A stretch of DNA of 39,730 nucleotides from Bacilli bacterium. GTDB lineage: Bacteria; Bacillota_I; Bacilli_A; RF39; UBA660. Below the pieces are notes generated by a model, which made no database searches, was not told the origin of the DNA, and saw only the letters and a list, made by a program, of their open reading frames with translations. Positions 16,799-24,130 of this stretch are shown piece by piece (within the stretch, counting starts at the first letter, position 1; every line of letters begins with the position of its first letter). The DNA lies in assembly GCA_028694645.1 (NCBI GenBank), contig JAQVKM010000010.1, forward strand, positions 1 to 39,730. The letters are read 5' to 3'. Position numbers and translations under genes: made by a program.

Positions 16799-16827
16799 AT
16801 AATAACATACCCCCCCCGATTTTTCAA
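16799..16827 (-). promoter_or_regulatory. Promoter of the DGR target with a G8 tract in the spacer
   Basis: On the minus strand TTGAAA (16822-16827), a 17-base spacer and TATTAT (16799-16804). The spacer contains eight consecutive G (bases 16810-16817, C on the plus strand). Slippage in this tract would change the -35/-10 distance from the optimal 17, which is a known mechanism of transcriptional phase variation. Confidence 0.75.
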
Positions 16828-16871
16828 GACTTTTTTTCTTTTTTTCATTTTATTTTTTTTATTCGCAAAAA

Positions 16872-16890
16872 AAGGAAATTGAATTTCCTT
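16872..16890 (-). terminator. Intrinsic terminator of the PadR/HAAS operon
   Basis: AAGGAAATT/AATTTCCTT, a 9-bp stem with a one-base centre, followed by TTTTTTT on the minus strand. It overlaps the stop of the HAAS gene and insulates the DGR target promoter. Confidence 0.85.
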
Positions 16891-18220
16891 AATTTAAATA
16901 TTTCAATGTGTTTTCGTTAGCATATATTGTTATTGTGTATTCATCTAATAAATCATAATTGTATAATGTTTTATTTTTTAAATCATTAATTATATTTTTA
17001 TTTAAAGTAAATAAATTGACTTCTTGATTTTCATAAGTTACATGTATTGAGTTATCATATTCACCATGATATATAAATGGTTTTATATAATCTTTGTAAT
17101 ATGTAACTTCAATAATTAATTTATTATTTTCTAAATTGTTATTAATAACCGTACTATAATTTTCAGCTATATCTGTTTGCATGTCTACATTTTCTTCAAA
17201 AGTAATTACTTCTTTAGAATATTCACTTTCTGGCAAAATATTATAATATTCAAATTCTGTAACATAATCTAATGTTAATATTCCACCAACTATACATATA
17301 ATAATATTAATTATAAATGGATAATATGATATTTTTTTATGATTAAATAATAAATTAAATATTACACTTGTAAATGATGAAATTAATCCAAATATTCCTA
17401 TTAATAATATCAAGATACCATAAATTAAAACACCTTTAATTATTAAATATATGGCTAAAGCAATTAATACTCCTACTCCAATTAATACTCCCCATATAGG
17501 AAATAAAAAGCTTATAACAATAAATATTTTAATTAATAAAATAATAAATTCACTAAAGTAATTATTATTTTTTATTTTTTTTTTATTTTCTTTTATTTCT
17601 TCTATATTTTCTTCTGTTACTTCTTGATCTTGCTCTTTTTTTCTAACTTTTTTATTTGGATTAGTGTATTTAGAGATAAGATTTGCTATTAAAAGAACAC
17701 ATAAAGCTAAATAAGCTACTTCAACTATTATTTTCCAAATAAATGATAAAATTTCATTAAATGGTGATGATCCTAAATTAAATATACCTTGTCCCATTTC
17801 ACTTATAATATAAAATGGTAATTTAAGTATTGCTAATGCAATAAGAGCAAATAAAACTTTTATAGCAATTTCAAATACTGTTTGAGTATTGAATTCGATA
17901 TCAGAATTTTTGAAATTATCAACTACATCTTCTGTTATATCTGATAATTTTTTAGCTCCTTTTTTTATAAAAGTTTCACATTCATCAGAAAATGATTTTT
18001 CATTATTATCAAATTCCGGATTAATTTTATAAGCACTTAATATTTCTTTAGCTAATTCATCAATTGATCCAAATTCCTTAACTGCTTCACTTTCTGTTTT
18101 TCCATGTCTTACTTTTTCTTCAATAATATCACGATACTCATTTATAGTATCTTGTCTTTCTTCTTCTGATAAAATAGCCAATTTTTTTTCTAAGTCTTTT
18201 AAAAATCTTTCTTTATTCAT
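16889..18220 (-). CDS. HAAS-domain (DUF1700-type) membrane protein, partner of PadR
   Basis: About 443 residues from ATG 18220 (AGGAG 10 bases upstream; a GTG at 18229 would sit on the ribosome site). Residues 1-70 form the HAAS signaling domain (RFLKDLEKKLAILSEEERQDTINEYRDIIEEK, GKTESEAVKEFGS). The middle has about seven membrane helices with a Lys/Glu-rich cytoplasmic loop. The last 120 residues are a soluble extracytoplasmic domain. HAAS proteins are regularly encoded with PadR regulators and respond to envelope conditions; the molecular role is not established. The start region overlaps the padR stop. It ends at a strong terminator in front of the DGR target. Confidence 0.82.
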   Translation of the reverse strand: MNKERFLKDLEKKLAILSEEERQDTINEYRDIIEEKVRHGKTESEAVKEFGSIDELAKEILSAYKINPEFDNNEKSFSDECETFIKKGAKKLSDITEDVVDNFKNSDIEFNTQTVFEIAIKVLFALIALAILKLPFYIISEMGQGIFNLGSSPFNEILSFIWKIIVEVAYLALCVLLIANLISKYTNPNKKVRKKEQDQEVTEENIEEIKENKKKIKNNNYFSEFIILLIKIFIVISFLFPIWGVLIGVGVLIALAIYLIIKGVLIYGILILLIGIFGLISSFTSVIFNLLFNHKKISYYPFIINIIICIVGGILTLDYVTEFEYYNILPESEYSKEVITFEENVDMQTDIAENYSTVINNNLENNKLIIEVTYYKDYIKPFIYHGEYDNSIHVTYENQEVNLFTLNKNIINDLKNKTLYNYDLLDEYTITIYANENTLKYLN

Positions 18221-18536
18221 TCTTTCCACACTCCTTAATAAATTTATTTACTGATTTTGAAAAATCATTCCAGGTTTTGATTAATTCATCCATTCTTTCT
18301 TTACCCAAAATAGTTATTTTGTAATATTTTCTAGATGGGCCTTCATTTGATTCAACTAAATATGTTTCGGCATACTTTTCATTTGTTAATCTTTTCAATA
18401 ATGGATATATTGTTCCATCATTAACATCGACGACTCTTGATACTGCTTCAATGAGTTCATATCCATACATATCTTTTTTATTTACGGATAATAAAACAAT
18501 TAATTCTAATACCCCTTTTTTAAATTGTGTATTGAT
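18213..18536 (-). CDS. PadR-family transcriptional regulator (non-canonical ATC start)
   Basis: The product is a 107-residue winged-helix regulator: NTQFKKGVLELIVLLSV, then MYGYELIEAVS, DGTIYPLLKRLTNE and GPSRKYYKITILGKERM, all PadR hallmarks. Counting only ATG starts would lose the first helix (22 residues). The frame continues upstream to an ATC at 18536, exactly where homologues have Met (x-NTQFKKG), with GAGGTG 5 bases before it; no ATG, GTG or TTG fits. Thus translation most likely starts at ATC (or an adjacent ATT). It is the first gene of an operon with the HAAS protein and probably represses it. Confidence 0.82.
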   Translation of the reverse strand: MNTQFKKGVLELIVLLSVNKKDMYGYELIEAVSRVVDVNDGTIYPLLKRLTNEKYAETYLVESNEGPSRKYYKITILGKERMDELIKTWNDFSKSVNKFIKECGKNE

Positions 18537-18556
18537 AATATCACCTCTTCACTGTC

Positions 18557-18585
18557 ATTTTATAACAACTACCTTGTATTGTCAA
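18557..18585 (-). promoter_or_regulatory. Promoter of the PadR/HAAS operon with operator-like repeats
   Basis: On the minus strand TTGACA (18580-18585), 17 bases, TAAAAT (18557-18562). The spacer and flanks contain two related half-sites, GGTACTTG and GGTAGTTG, and the inverted pair ACAA-N5-TTGT. Autorepression by PadR is plausible. Confidence 0.6.
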
Positions 18586-18617
18586 GTACCTATCTTTAAA
18601 AAATAGTAAAATTAAGT

Positions 18618-18642
18618 AAAAGCAGCACTTTTATGCCGCTTT
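18618..18642 (-). terminator. Intrinsic terminator of cotD
   Basis: A 9-bp stem AAAGCAGCA/TGCCGCTTT on the plus strand (one mismatch, G-U in RNA), 9 bases after the cotD stop. Confidence 0.65.
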
Positions 18643-18651
18643 TTTAAAATT

Positions 18652-18948
18652 TCAAATAAAGTTTGAACATTTTCCACAATCTAAATTAGCTACTTGGCAT
18701 TCTTCTGAACAAGAATATTGTGGAGTGTATGTGTGTTTATAAATATGTTTATTTACTGTATGAGTATGTATTGGACATACATGTGGTACTTCATGATAAA
18801 ATTCTTGTTCAACGCATTTAGTTATTGTTGGTTCTACCACTTGCCCTTCCATCATTGGTTGAGCATTCATCATTGGTTGGCCCATTGGCATTCCATATCC
18901 ATACATATTTTGTCTCATCGGATCACAGCAGTTTCTATTACAAAACAT
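18652..18948 (-). CDS. cotD: CotD-like spore coat protein
   Basis: A 98-residue Cys/His/Met-rich protein. The central block VPHVCPIHTHTVNKHIYKHTYTP matches the CotD signature (His-x-His-Thr-x-x-Val-Asn-x-His-x-Tyr-Lys-His) known from the inner coat protein of Bacillus. The N-terminus has CNRNCCDP and a Met/Pro/Gly/Gln-rich stretch. The C-terminus has C-x3-C-x6-CGKC. A GGGGGAAA ribosome site precedes the ATG. It is a single gene. The Cys pairs suggest cross-linking in the coat. Confidence 0.82.
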   Translation of the reverse strand: MFCNRNCCDPMRQNMYGYGMPMGQPMMNAQPMMEGQVVEPTITKCVEQEFYHEVPHVCPIHTHTVNKHIYKHTYTPQYSCSEECQVANLDCGKCSNFI

Positions 18949-18971
18949 AATTATTTCCCCCTTATCTATCT

Positions 18972-18980
18972 TATCTTATG
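18972..18980 (-). promoter_or_regulatory. Possible mother-cell (SigK-type) -10 element of cotD
   Basis: CATAAGATA on the minus strand fits the SigK -10 consensus CATANNNTA, 24 bases before the cotD ATG. A matching -35 AC is not at a clearly correct distance. In Bacillus, cotD is read by SigK, which supports the guess. Confidence 0.4.
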
Positions 18981-19034
18981 TAAGTCCATTTTTTTTGAAT
19001 ATGTTATTCGCCTTATATTAATATAATAAAAAAA

Positions 19035-19057
19035 AAATTAGATTATTAATCTAATTT
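19035..19057 (-). terminator. Intrinsic terminator of ffh
   Basis: AAATTAGATTA/TAATCTAATTT immediately after the ffh stop, followed by a run of T on the minus strand. Confidence 0.8.
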
Positions 19058-20363
19058 AAAATGGCATTTTAAAATTTCCGTTTTTCATTTTTTTCATCAT
19101 CATTTTCATTTGTTCAAATTGTTTTAATAATCTATTTACTTCTTCAACACTTCTTCCAGATCCTTTAGCTATTCTTATTTTTCTACTTGCTTTTAAAATA
19201 TCTGGATTTTTTCTTTCTTCTTTAGTCATTGATTGAATTATAGCTTCTATATGTAATAAGTCTTTAGGATTAATATTAATATTATTAAGTCCCATTTTAG
19301 AAGCTCCAGGTATCATTTTAATTAAATTTTCAAGTGGTCCTAGTTTTTTAATTTGATTTAATTGTTGTAAAAAGTCTTCTAAATCAAAATTACCTTTTTG
19401 CATTTTTTTAGCCGCTTTCATAGCTTCATCTTGATCGATAACTGATTCTGCTTTTTCAAGCATTGTCATTATATCTCCCATTCCTAATATTCTAGTTGCC
19501 ATTCTTTCTGGGTAAAATTCTTCTAAGCCATCCATTTTTTCACTAACACCAATATATTTAATTGGTATATTAGTTAAATAACGAACTGATAAAGCTGCTC
19601 CACCTCTTGTATCACCATCTAATTTAGTTAATATGGCTCCTGTAAGGTCTAATTTATTATTGAATCCTTCTATAACATTAATTGCATCTTGTCCTGTCAT
19701 ACTGTCTATTACAAGAATTATTTCATTCATCTTAATACTGCTGCTAATTTGATTTAATTCTTCCATTAATAATTCATCAATATGCAATCTTCCTGCTGTA
19801 TCTATTAAAACATAGTCATAATGATTTTCTTTAGCATAGTTTATAGCATTATTAGCTATTGAAACGGGATTAGATAATCCTTCTTCATATACTGGAATAT
19901 TAAGTTCTTTTCCTAATTGTTTTAATTGTTCAATAGCTGCTGGACGATATACATCGCAAGCTACTAACAATGGATTTTTTTTGTATTTTTTTCTTAAATT
20001 ATTAGCTAATTTAGCTATAGTGGTTGTTTTTCCTGATCCTTGCAATCCAACTAACATTAAAGTAGCTGGATTCCCAGTTAAATTTAAATCTTTTTTTTCT
20101 CCACCTAATAATTCAACCAATTCATCTTTTAATATTTTAACAAAAGCTTCTCCTGGTTTTAATGATTTAGCTACTTCTTCTCCTAAAGCTTTTGTCTTAA
20201 CTTTATTTATAAATTCTTTTACTACTTTATAATTAACATCAGCTTCTAATAAAGCTAATCTTATTTCTCTTGTTACTTCTGTTATGTTTTCTTCTGTTAT
20301 CTTACCATAACCTTTTATTTTAGTTATTGCACTTTGTAATCTATCTCCTAAGTTTTCAAACAT
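19056..20363 (-). CDS. ffh: Signal recognition particle GTPase Ffh
   Basis: 435 residues, full length for the family. The N domain (1-90) is followed by the GTPase G domain with P-loop GLQGSGKTT at 106-114, DTAGR near 187 and TKLDGDTRGG near 246, then the methionine-rich M domain (about 300-435, ending KMMMKKMKNGNFKMPF), which binds SRP RNA and signal peptides. It targets membrane and exported proteins, such as the surface and pilin-like proteins here, to FtsY and SecYEG. An AAGGAGG ribosome site precedes the ATG. The usual upstream partner ylxM is absent; a HAD gene lies 50 bases upstream. Confidence 0.98.
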   Translation of the reverse strand: MFENLGDRLQSAITKIKGYGKITEENITEVTREIRLALLEADVNYKVVKEFINKVKTKALGEEVAKSLKPGEAFVKILKDELVELLGGEKKDLNLTGNPATLMLVGLQGSGKTTTIAKLANNLRKKYKKNPLLVACDVYRPAAIEQLKQLGKELNIPVYEEGLSNPVSIANNAINYAKENHYDYVLIDTAGRLHIDELLMEELNQISSSIKMNEIILVIDSMTGQDAINVIEGFNNKLDLTGAILTKLDGDTRGGAALSVRYLTNIPIKYIGVSEKMDGLEEFYPERMATRILGMGDIMTMLEKAESVIDQDEAMKAAKKMQKGNFDLEDFLQQLNQIKKLGPLENLIKMIPGASKMGLNNININPKDLLHIEAIIQSMTKEERKNPDILKASRKIRIAKGSGRSVEEVNRLLKQFEQMKMMMKKMKNGNFKMPF

Positions 20364-20412
20364 ATTGTTGCCTCCTTAATATAATTATTATACTAGAAAA
20401 AACAAAAAAATT

Positions 20413-20910
20413 CTAGATATCTAAATCTAAAACTTTATCTAATTGATCGATAACCTTGAATCCTTTTCCATTTAATTTAGTTGAAAAACGAATTCCAATG
20501 CCACCTTCTTTTTCCCACTCTCTTAAATTCCCAGAGTAGTCATCAATTAAAATTGCTCCTTTAGTATGAACCATTTTAGTCTTACTTATTTTTTTAGGTA
20601 CTGGAATAATTGTAATATCATTAAATCTTTTTCTAATAAAATTAACTTTAGCTATAGCTTCATCAAGTGAATTTATATGTGTTAAAATACTAACATTATA
20701 TTTATTACTTTTAAGTATTTTATCAATACAATCAAGACTATTATTTATTTGTGGTGTATCATCAATAAATTCATCCCAATTAATTGTTGATAAAAATATG
20801 CTGGTTTGTTCAAAATTTTTACTATCAATATTTTCTTTTTCCAACATTGAATATATCGTTTTTATAGTATCTAATATTACTCCATCAAAATCTATATACA
20901 AATCTTTCAT
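20413..20910 (-). CDS. HAD-superfamily hydrolase, 5'-nucleotidase-like
   Basis: About 165 residues from ATG 20910 (AGGAG 8 bases upstream; a GTG at 20919 is too near the site). Motif I is the nucleophile pair D-F-D-G-V at residues 6-10, motif II is SILTHINS, a Lys lies in VPKKISKTKM, and motif III/IV is ILIDDYSGNLREWEKEGGIGIRF. The layout is like small HAD phosphatases of the deoxyribonucleotidase/5'-nucleotidase group. The substrate is unknown. It lies upstream of ffh on the same strand and is divergent from the pilin-like gene at 21069. Confidence 0.75.
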   Translation of the reverse strand: MKDLYIDFDGVILDTIKTIYSMLEKENIDSKNFEQTSIFLSTINWDEFIDDTPQINNSLDCIDKILKSNKYNVSILTHINSLDEAIAKVNFIRKRFNDITIIPVPKKISKTKMVHTKGAILIDDYSGNLREWEKEGGIGIRFSTKLNGKGFKVIDQLDKVLDLDI

Positions 20911-21015
20911 ATTTATCACTCCTACTAAGATGTTAACATTCTATCATACTAGTTATTTTGAGTCAATGATTTTAAATAAGAGCACTAAACTATTTAAAAT
21001 TTTATTAATTAATAA

Positions 21016-21044
21016 TTGTACTAACATAAACTTTATTATATAAT
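21016..21044 (+). promoter_or_regulatory. Sigma-A promoter of the repeat pilin-like gene
   Basis: TTGTAC (21016-21021), 17 bases, TATAAT (21039-21044), 25 bases upstream of the ATG at 21069. The divergent intergenic region 20911-21068 holds nothing else I can name. Confidence 0.75.
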
Positions 21045-21068
21045 AAATATAGTTAGGATGATATATTT

Positions 21069-23150
21069 ATGAAAACAAAAGGATTTACATTATTTGAATT
21101 ACTAGCTGTGATAATTATTGTAGCATTACTTAGTATAATAGTTTTTCCAATGTTGATTAAGGTAATTGAAAAATCACAAAGAAATGCAGCTCAAGTTAGC
21201 GCACAAAATTATTTAGATGCACTTGAAAGTAAAATGATTAGAGAATCATTTTCAAAAAATATTAATTTAAAAGAAAACAATAAATACTATTTAATTGCTG
21301 ATAGTTTTTTCAGTGATGAAACTTCTTCGGAAGTATTAAATATTAAACCTGATATAAAAAAAGCATACCCTGAAGATGGGTATGTTATGATAGATGAAAA
21401 GAGTCTTCAAATATCTTATGCTTATTTAGCTATAAATGGATATGAATTTGAATGTAAAAAAAATGTTTGTGAGTTCCGTCAAAAGTATGGAATATATACC
21501 CCAACTGATCCAGAAGTTACTATTAGTCCTTACCCAATTATTTCTGATCTAGGAATAACAAGAGTCACTATAAAATCTGACCCTAAAAAAGGAGTCAAAA
21601 CGTACTATAGCATTGATTTGGGTAATAATTGGCTTGAATATAAAGGTATTATTACAGAAAATTTTACAAAGTTAATGGTCAAAAGTGTTAGCCGTAGTAA
21701 GCTTGAAAGTAATATTGTTATTCAAAATAATGTTTCAATTGCAAGTGATGCTATAACTAGTGGGGCTTATGATGAAAATAACGCAACTTCTAATGCATCT
21801 ACTTTTACGGATACTTTGCTTAGAAAAATATATATATCTGAAAACATGATAGGTCAAAACATATCACTAACTATGACTAGCGGAGGAGCTAATAATATTC
21901 GTTTTTATAATAAAGATAATGGATTAATTTTTAATAATACTTATGGTTCTAGTGTTACTATAACAATTCCTGATAATGCTTATTATATGACTTATGCCAT
22001 AATTAGAGGAGGTCTATCTTCATATCTGTATGAAATAAAAGTTCGCGATGAACCAGTTATCAGTAGTGTACTTGGTTATCCCTTAATAGATGAAAATGGT
22101 GTATTTGTTCAATCAACAGAAGTTACTATTAATTATTTTCAAACGAGTATAACTAAACTATATAAAATAGGAACTGAGGATAATTGGATTCCTTATACTG
22201 ATGCAGTCAAATTAGATTATGGTAAAACATTAACAGCTAAAGGTATTGATAGCACCGGAAAAGAAGTAACTAGTTCATTTACAGCTACTTTACCAAGTGA
22301 CGCTATAACTAGTGGAGCTTACGATAATAATGGTAGTTCCTATAATGTATCAACTTTTACGGATACTTTACTTAGAAAAATATATATTTCTGAAAATATG
22401 ATTGGCAATAGAATCTTGTTGACTATGAGTGGTGGAGCTAATAATGTTCGTTTTTATGATAAAAACAATGTCTCAATATTTAACAGTAATTATACTACAT
22501 CTTCAACTATAACAATTCCTGCTAATGCTTATTATATGACTTATGCTACAATTAGAGGCGGACAAGCTTCATATTTATACGAAATAAAAGTTCGTGATGA
22601 ACCTACAATGAGCACAATCATTGGTTATCCGATAATTGATCAAAGTGGCATATTTGTTCAACCAACTGATGTTACAGTGAGTTACTTTCAAACAAGTATA
22701 ACTAAACTATATAAAATAGGAACTGAGGATAATTGGATTCCTTATACTGATGCAGTCAAATTAGATTATGGTAAAACATTAACAGCTAAAGGAATTAATA
22801 ATTCTGGAAAAGAGGTTGTTAGTTCTGTTACCACTACATTTCCTGGCGACGCCATAACTACTGGCGCTTATGATGGTAATAACGGAACTGCCAATGCATC
22901 TACTTTTACAGATACTTTGCTTAGAAAAATATATATATCTGAAAACATGATAGGCAGAAAAATATCCCTAACTATGACTGGTGGAGCTAATAACATTCGT
23001 TTTTATAATAAGGATAATGGTTTAATATTTAACAGTAATTATGGTTCTAGTGTTACTATAACAATTCCTAATAATGCTTATTATATGACTTATGCCACAA
23101 TTAGAGGCGGTCAGTCTTCATATTTGTATGAGATTAGAATTGTTCCTTAA
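21069..23150 (+). CDS. Pilin-like protein with three tandem beta-domain repeats
   Basis: 693 residues. The N-terminus is MKTKG/FTLFELLAVIIIVALLS, a prepilin signal with mature Glu5, followed by a pilin-like head to about 135. Then two alternating modules occur: an A module (about 100 residues, DAITSGAYD...ASTFTDTLLRKIYISENMIG...GANNIRFYNK...YYMTYA.IRGG..SYLYEI) present three times, and a B module (about 80 residues, GYPLID..GVFVQ...YFQTSITKLYKIGTEDNWIPYTDAVKLDYGKTLTAKGI) present twice, with a third, diverged copy before the first A module. Repeat period is 183 residues (549 bp). A modules look like jelly-roll/carbohydrate-binding domains, B modules like Ig-like or chitobiase C-terminal-type domains. 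It is probably a long surface stalk or adhesin carried by a pilin anchor. AGGATG precedes the ATG. Confidence 0.85.
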   Translation: MKTKGFTLFELLAVIIIVALLSIIVFPMLIKVIEKSQRNAAQVSAQNYLDALESKMIRESFSKNINLKENNKYYLIADSFFSDETSSEVLNIKPDIKKAYPEDGYVMIDEKSLQISYAYLAINGYEFECKKNVCEFRQKYGIYTPTDPEVTISPYPIISDLGITRVTIKSDPKKGVKTYYSIDLGNNWLEYKGIITENFTKLMVKSVSRSKLESNIVIQNNVSIASDAITSGAYDENNATSNASTFTDTLLRKIYISENMIGQNISLTMTSGGANNIRFYNKDNGLIFNNTYGSSVTITIPDNAYYMTYAIIRGGLSSYLYEIKVRDEPVISSVLGYPLIDENGVFVQSTEVTINYFQTSITKLYKIGTEDNWIPYTDAVKLDYGKTLTAKGIDSTGKEVTSSFTATLPSDAITSGAYDNNGSSYNVSTFTDTLLRKIYISENMIGNRILLTMSGGANNVRFYDKNNVSIFNSNYTTSSTITIPANAYYMTYATIRGGQASYLYEIKVRDEPTMSTIIGYPIIDQSGIFVQPTDVTVSYFQTSITKLYKIGTEDNWIPYTDAVKLDYGKTLTAKGINNSGKEVVSSVTTTFPGDAITTGAYDGNNGTANASTFTDTLLRKIYISENMIGRKISLTMTGGANNIRFYNKDNGLIFNSNYGSSVTITIPNNAYYMTYATIRGGQSSYLYEIRIVP
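22146..22243 (+). repeat. 98-bp perfect direct repeat, copy 1
   Basis: Identical by eye to 22695-22792, exactly 549 bp (183 codons) away, inside the B modules of the pilin-like gene. Flanking module sequence is clearly more diverged. Confidence 0.88.
22695..22792 (+). repeat. 98-bp perfect direct repeat, copy 2
   Basis: Second copy of the repeat at 22146-22243. The identity is higher than that of neighbouring modules, which suggests recent recombination or gene conversion. Confidence 0.88.
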
Positions 23151-23156
23151 TAATTA

Positions 23157-23187
23157 AAAAAGAGAAAAATTAAAATTTTCTCTTTTT
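23157..23187 (+). terminator. Intrinsic terminator of the repeat pilin-like gene
   Basis: A 12-bp stem AAAAAGAGAAAA/TTTTCTCTTTTT with a 7-base loop and T-rich tail, 7 bases after the stop at 23150. Confidence 0.8.
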
Positions 23188-23253
23188 ATTTTGATAATCA
23201 AATATTCCATATTAACTATCATTTAAATATTTTTTTGGTTTTACTTGATACTT

Positions 23254-23313
23254 TTAAAAAAACAATATCACGCCTAATAATTCTATTAATGCAAATTCCT
23301 TTTTATTTATCAT
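23254..23313 (-). pseudogene. Truncated prepilin remnant
   Basis: A 19-codon frame reads MINKKEFALIELLGVILFF and then stops. It is clearly the start of a class III prepilin (compare KKGFTLIELLAVI), but the Gly before the cleavage site is Glu and the hydrophobic helix is cut short. A good AGGTGA ribosome site precedes the ATG. Removing a single T from the T7 tract near the end does not restore a long frame. The rest of 23188-23363 contains no other gene. Confidence 0.65.
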
Positions 23314-23363
23314 AGTATCACCTATTATATAGGCATATAAAATACTTGTTAATTTATCAAAAA

Positions 23364-23387
23364 AAATAATCAAATTAATGATTATTT
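23364..23387 (-). terminator. Intrinsic terminator of the infC-rpmI-rplT operon
   Basis: AAATAATCA/TGATTATTT with a 6-base loop, overlapping the rplT stop and followed by T8 on the minus strand. Confidence 0.8.
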
Positions 23388-23909
23388 TAAAGCATCTATT
23401 AATTCAGCTTTTTTCATTGAAGTAGCTCCAGCTATGTTTTTAGCTGCTGCCATTTCTTTTAATTCAGCTACTGTTAATTTAGATAAATCTTGTGATTCAA
23501 CTTTTTCTTCAGTAGTTTTAACTTCTTTTGTAGCTTTAGTTTCTTTAACAGAACCTGTTAATCCTTCTTTAGCTATTACTACTAAAGCTGTAAATGCTTC
23601 TGCATTATCAATAGCTAATTCTGATAACATTTTTCTATTAATTTCTACTCCTGCTTTAGAAAGTCCATTAATGAATTTTGAATAACTAATATCATTCATT
23701 CTACATGCTGCATTAATTCTTGTAATCCATAATTTTCTAAAGTCTCTTTTCTTTTGTCTTCTATCTCTATAAGCATATTTTAAAGAATGCATAACTTGTT
23801 CTTTAGCTGTTTTATATAATCTATGTTTACTTCCAAAATATCCTTTTGCTAATTTCATCACTTTTTTTCTTCTAGCGCGATGAATTGTTCCACCTTTAAC
23901 TCTTGTCAT
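23382..23909 (-). CDS. rplT: Ribosomal protein L20 with a C-terminal Rho_N/SAP-like extension
   Basis: Residues 1-117 are a standard L20 ([29 protein letters not shown] at the start, [36 protein letters not shown]). L20 binds 23S rRNA, is essential early in 50S assembly, and in Bacillus represses its own operon through the leader. Here the protein is 175 residues instead of about 118. A Lys/Glu/Thr-rich linker (118-140) leads to about 35 residues, [18 protein letters not shown]...[11 protein letters not shown], which match the Rho_N/SAP/HeH helix-extended-loop-helix nucleic-acid-binding motif. It is the last gene of infC-rpmI-rplT. Confidence 0.96.
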   Translation of the reverse strand: MTRVKGGTIHRARRKKVMKLAKGYFGSKHRLYKTAKEQVMHSLKYAYRDRRQKKRDFRKLWITRINAACRMNDISYSKFINGLSKAGVEINRKMLSELAIDNAEAFTALVVIAKEGLTGSVKETKATKEVKTTEEKVESQDLSKLTVAELKEMAAAKNIAGATSMKKAELIDALK

Positions 23910-23925
23910 AATATCCTCCTTCTAA

Positions 23926-24120
23926 CTATTTACCTAATATTCCTTTTATTCTGTTGTAATCTCCTTGACTTAATAATGATCCTGATCTGCTTTTTCTATT
24001 AGAAGCAGCATTCTTTTTACCAGTATTATGTCTTGATCCTGGTTTTCCAATTGCGATTGTTCCTCCAGGTCTTACATTACAAACTTTACTAGTTCCTTTA
24101 TGTGTTTTTAATTTTGGCAT
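23926..24120 (-). CDS. rpmI: Ribosomal protein L35
   Basis: 64 residues, the usual size, starting MPKLKTHKGTSKVCNVRPGG and ending in the basic KSRSGSLLSQGDYNRIKGILG. It is a 50S subunit protein. Its position between infC and rplT is the conserved order in bacteria. An AGGAGG ribosome site lies between infC and rpmI. Confidence 0.96.
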   Translation of the reverse strand: MPKLKTHKGTSKVCNVRPGGTIAIGKPGSRHNTGKKNAASNRKSRSGSLLSQGDYNRIKGILGK

Positions 24121-24130
24121 AAAAATCCTC

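Noticed and set aside
20393-20416. CTAGAA/TTCTAG inverted repeat between the HAD gene and ffh as a terminator
   Set aside because: The stem has only 6 bp with a 12-base loop, so it is too weak; the two genes may be cotranscribed.
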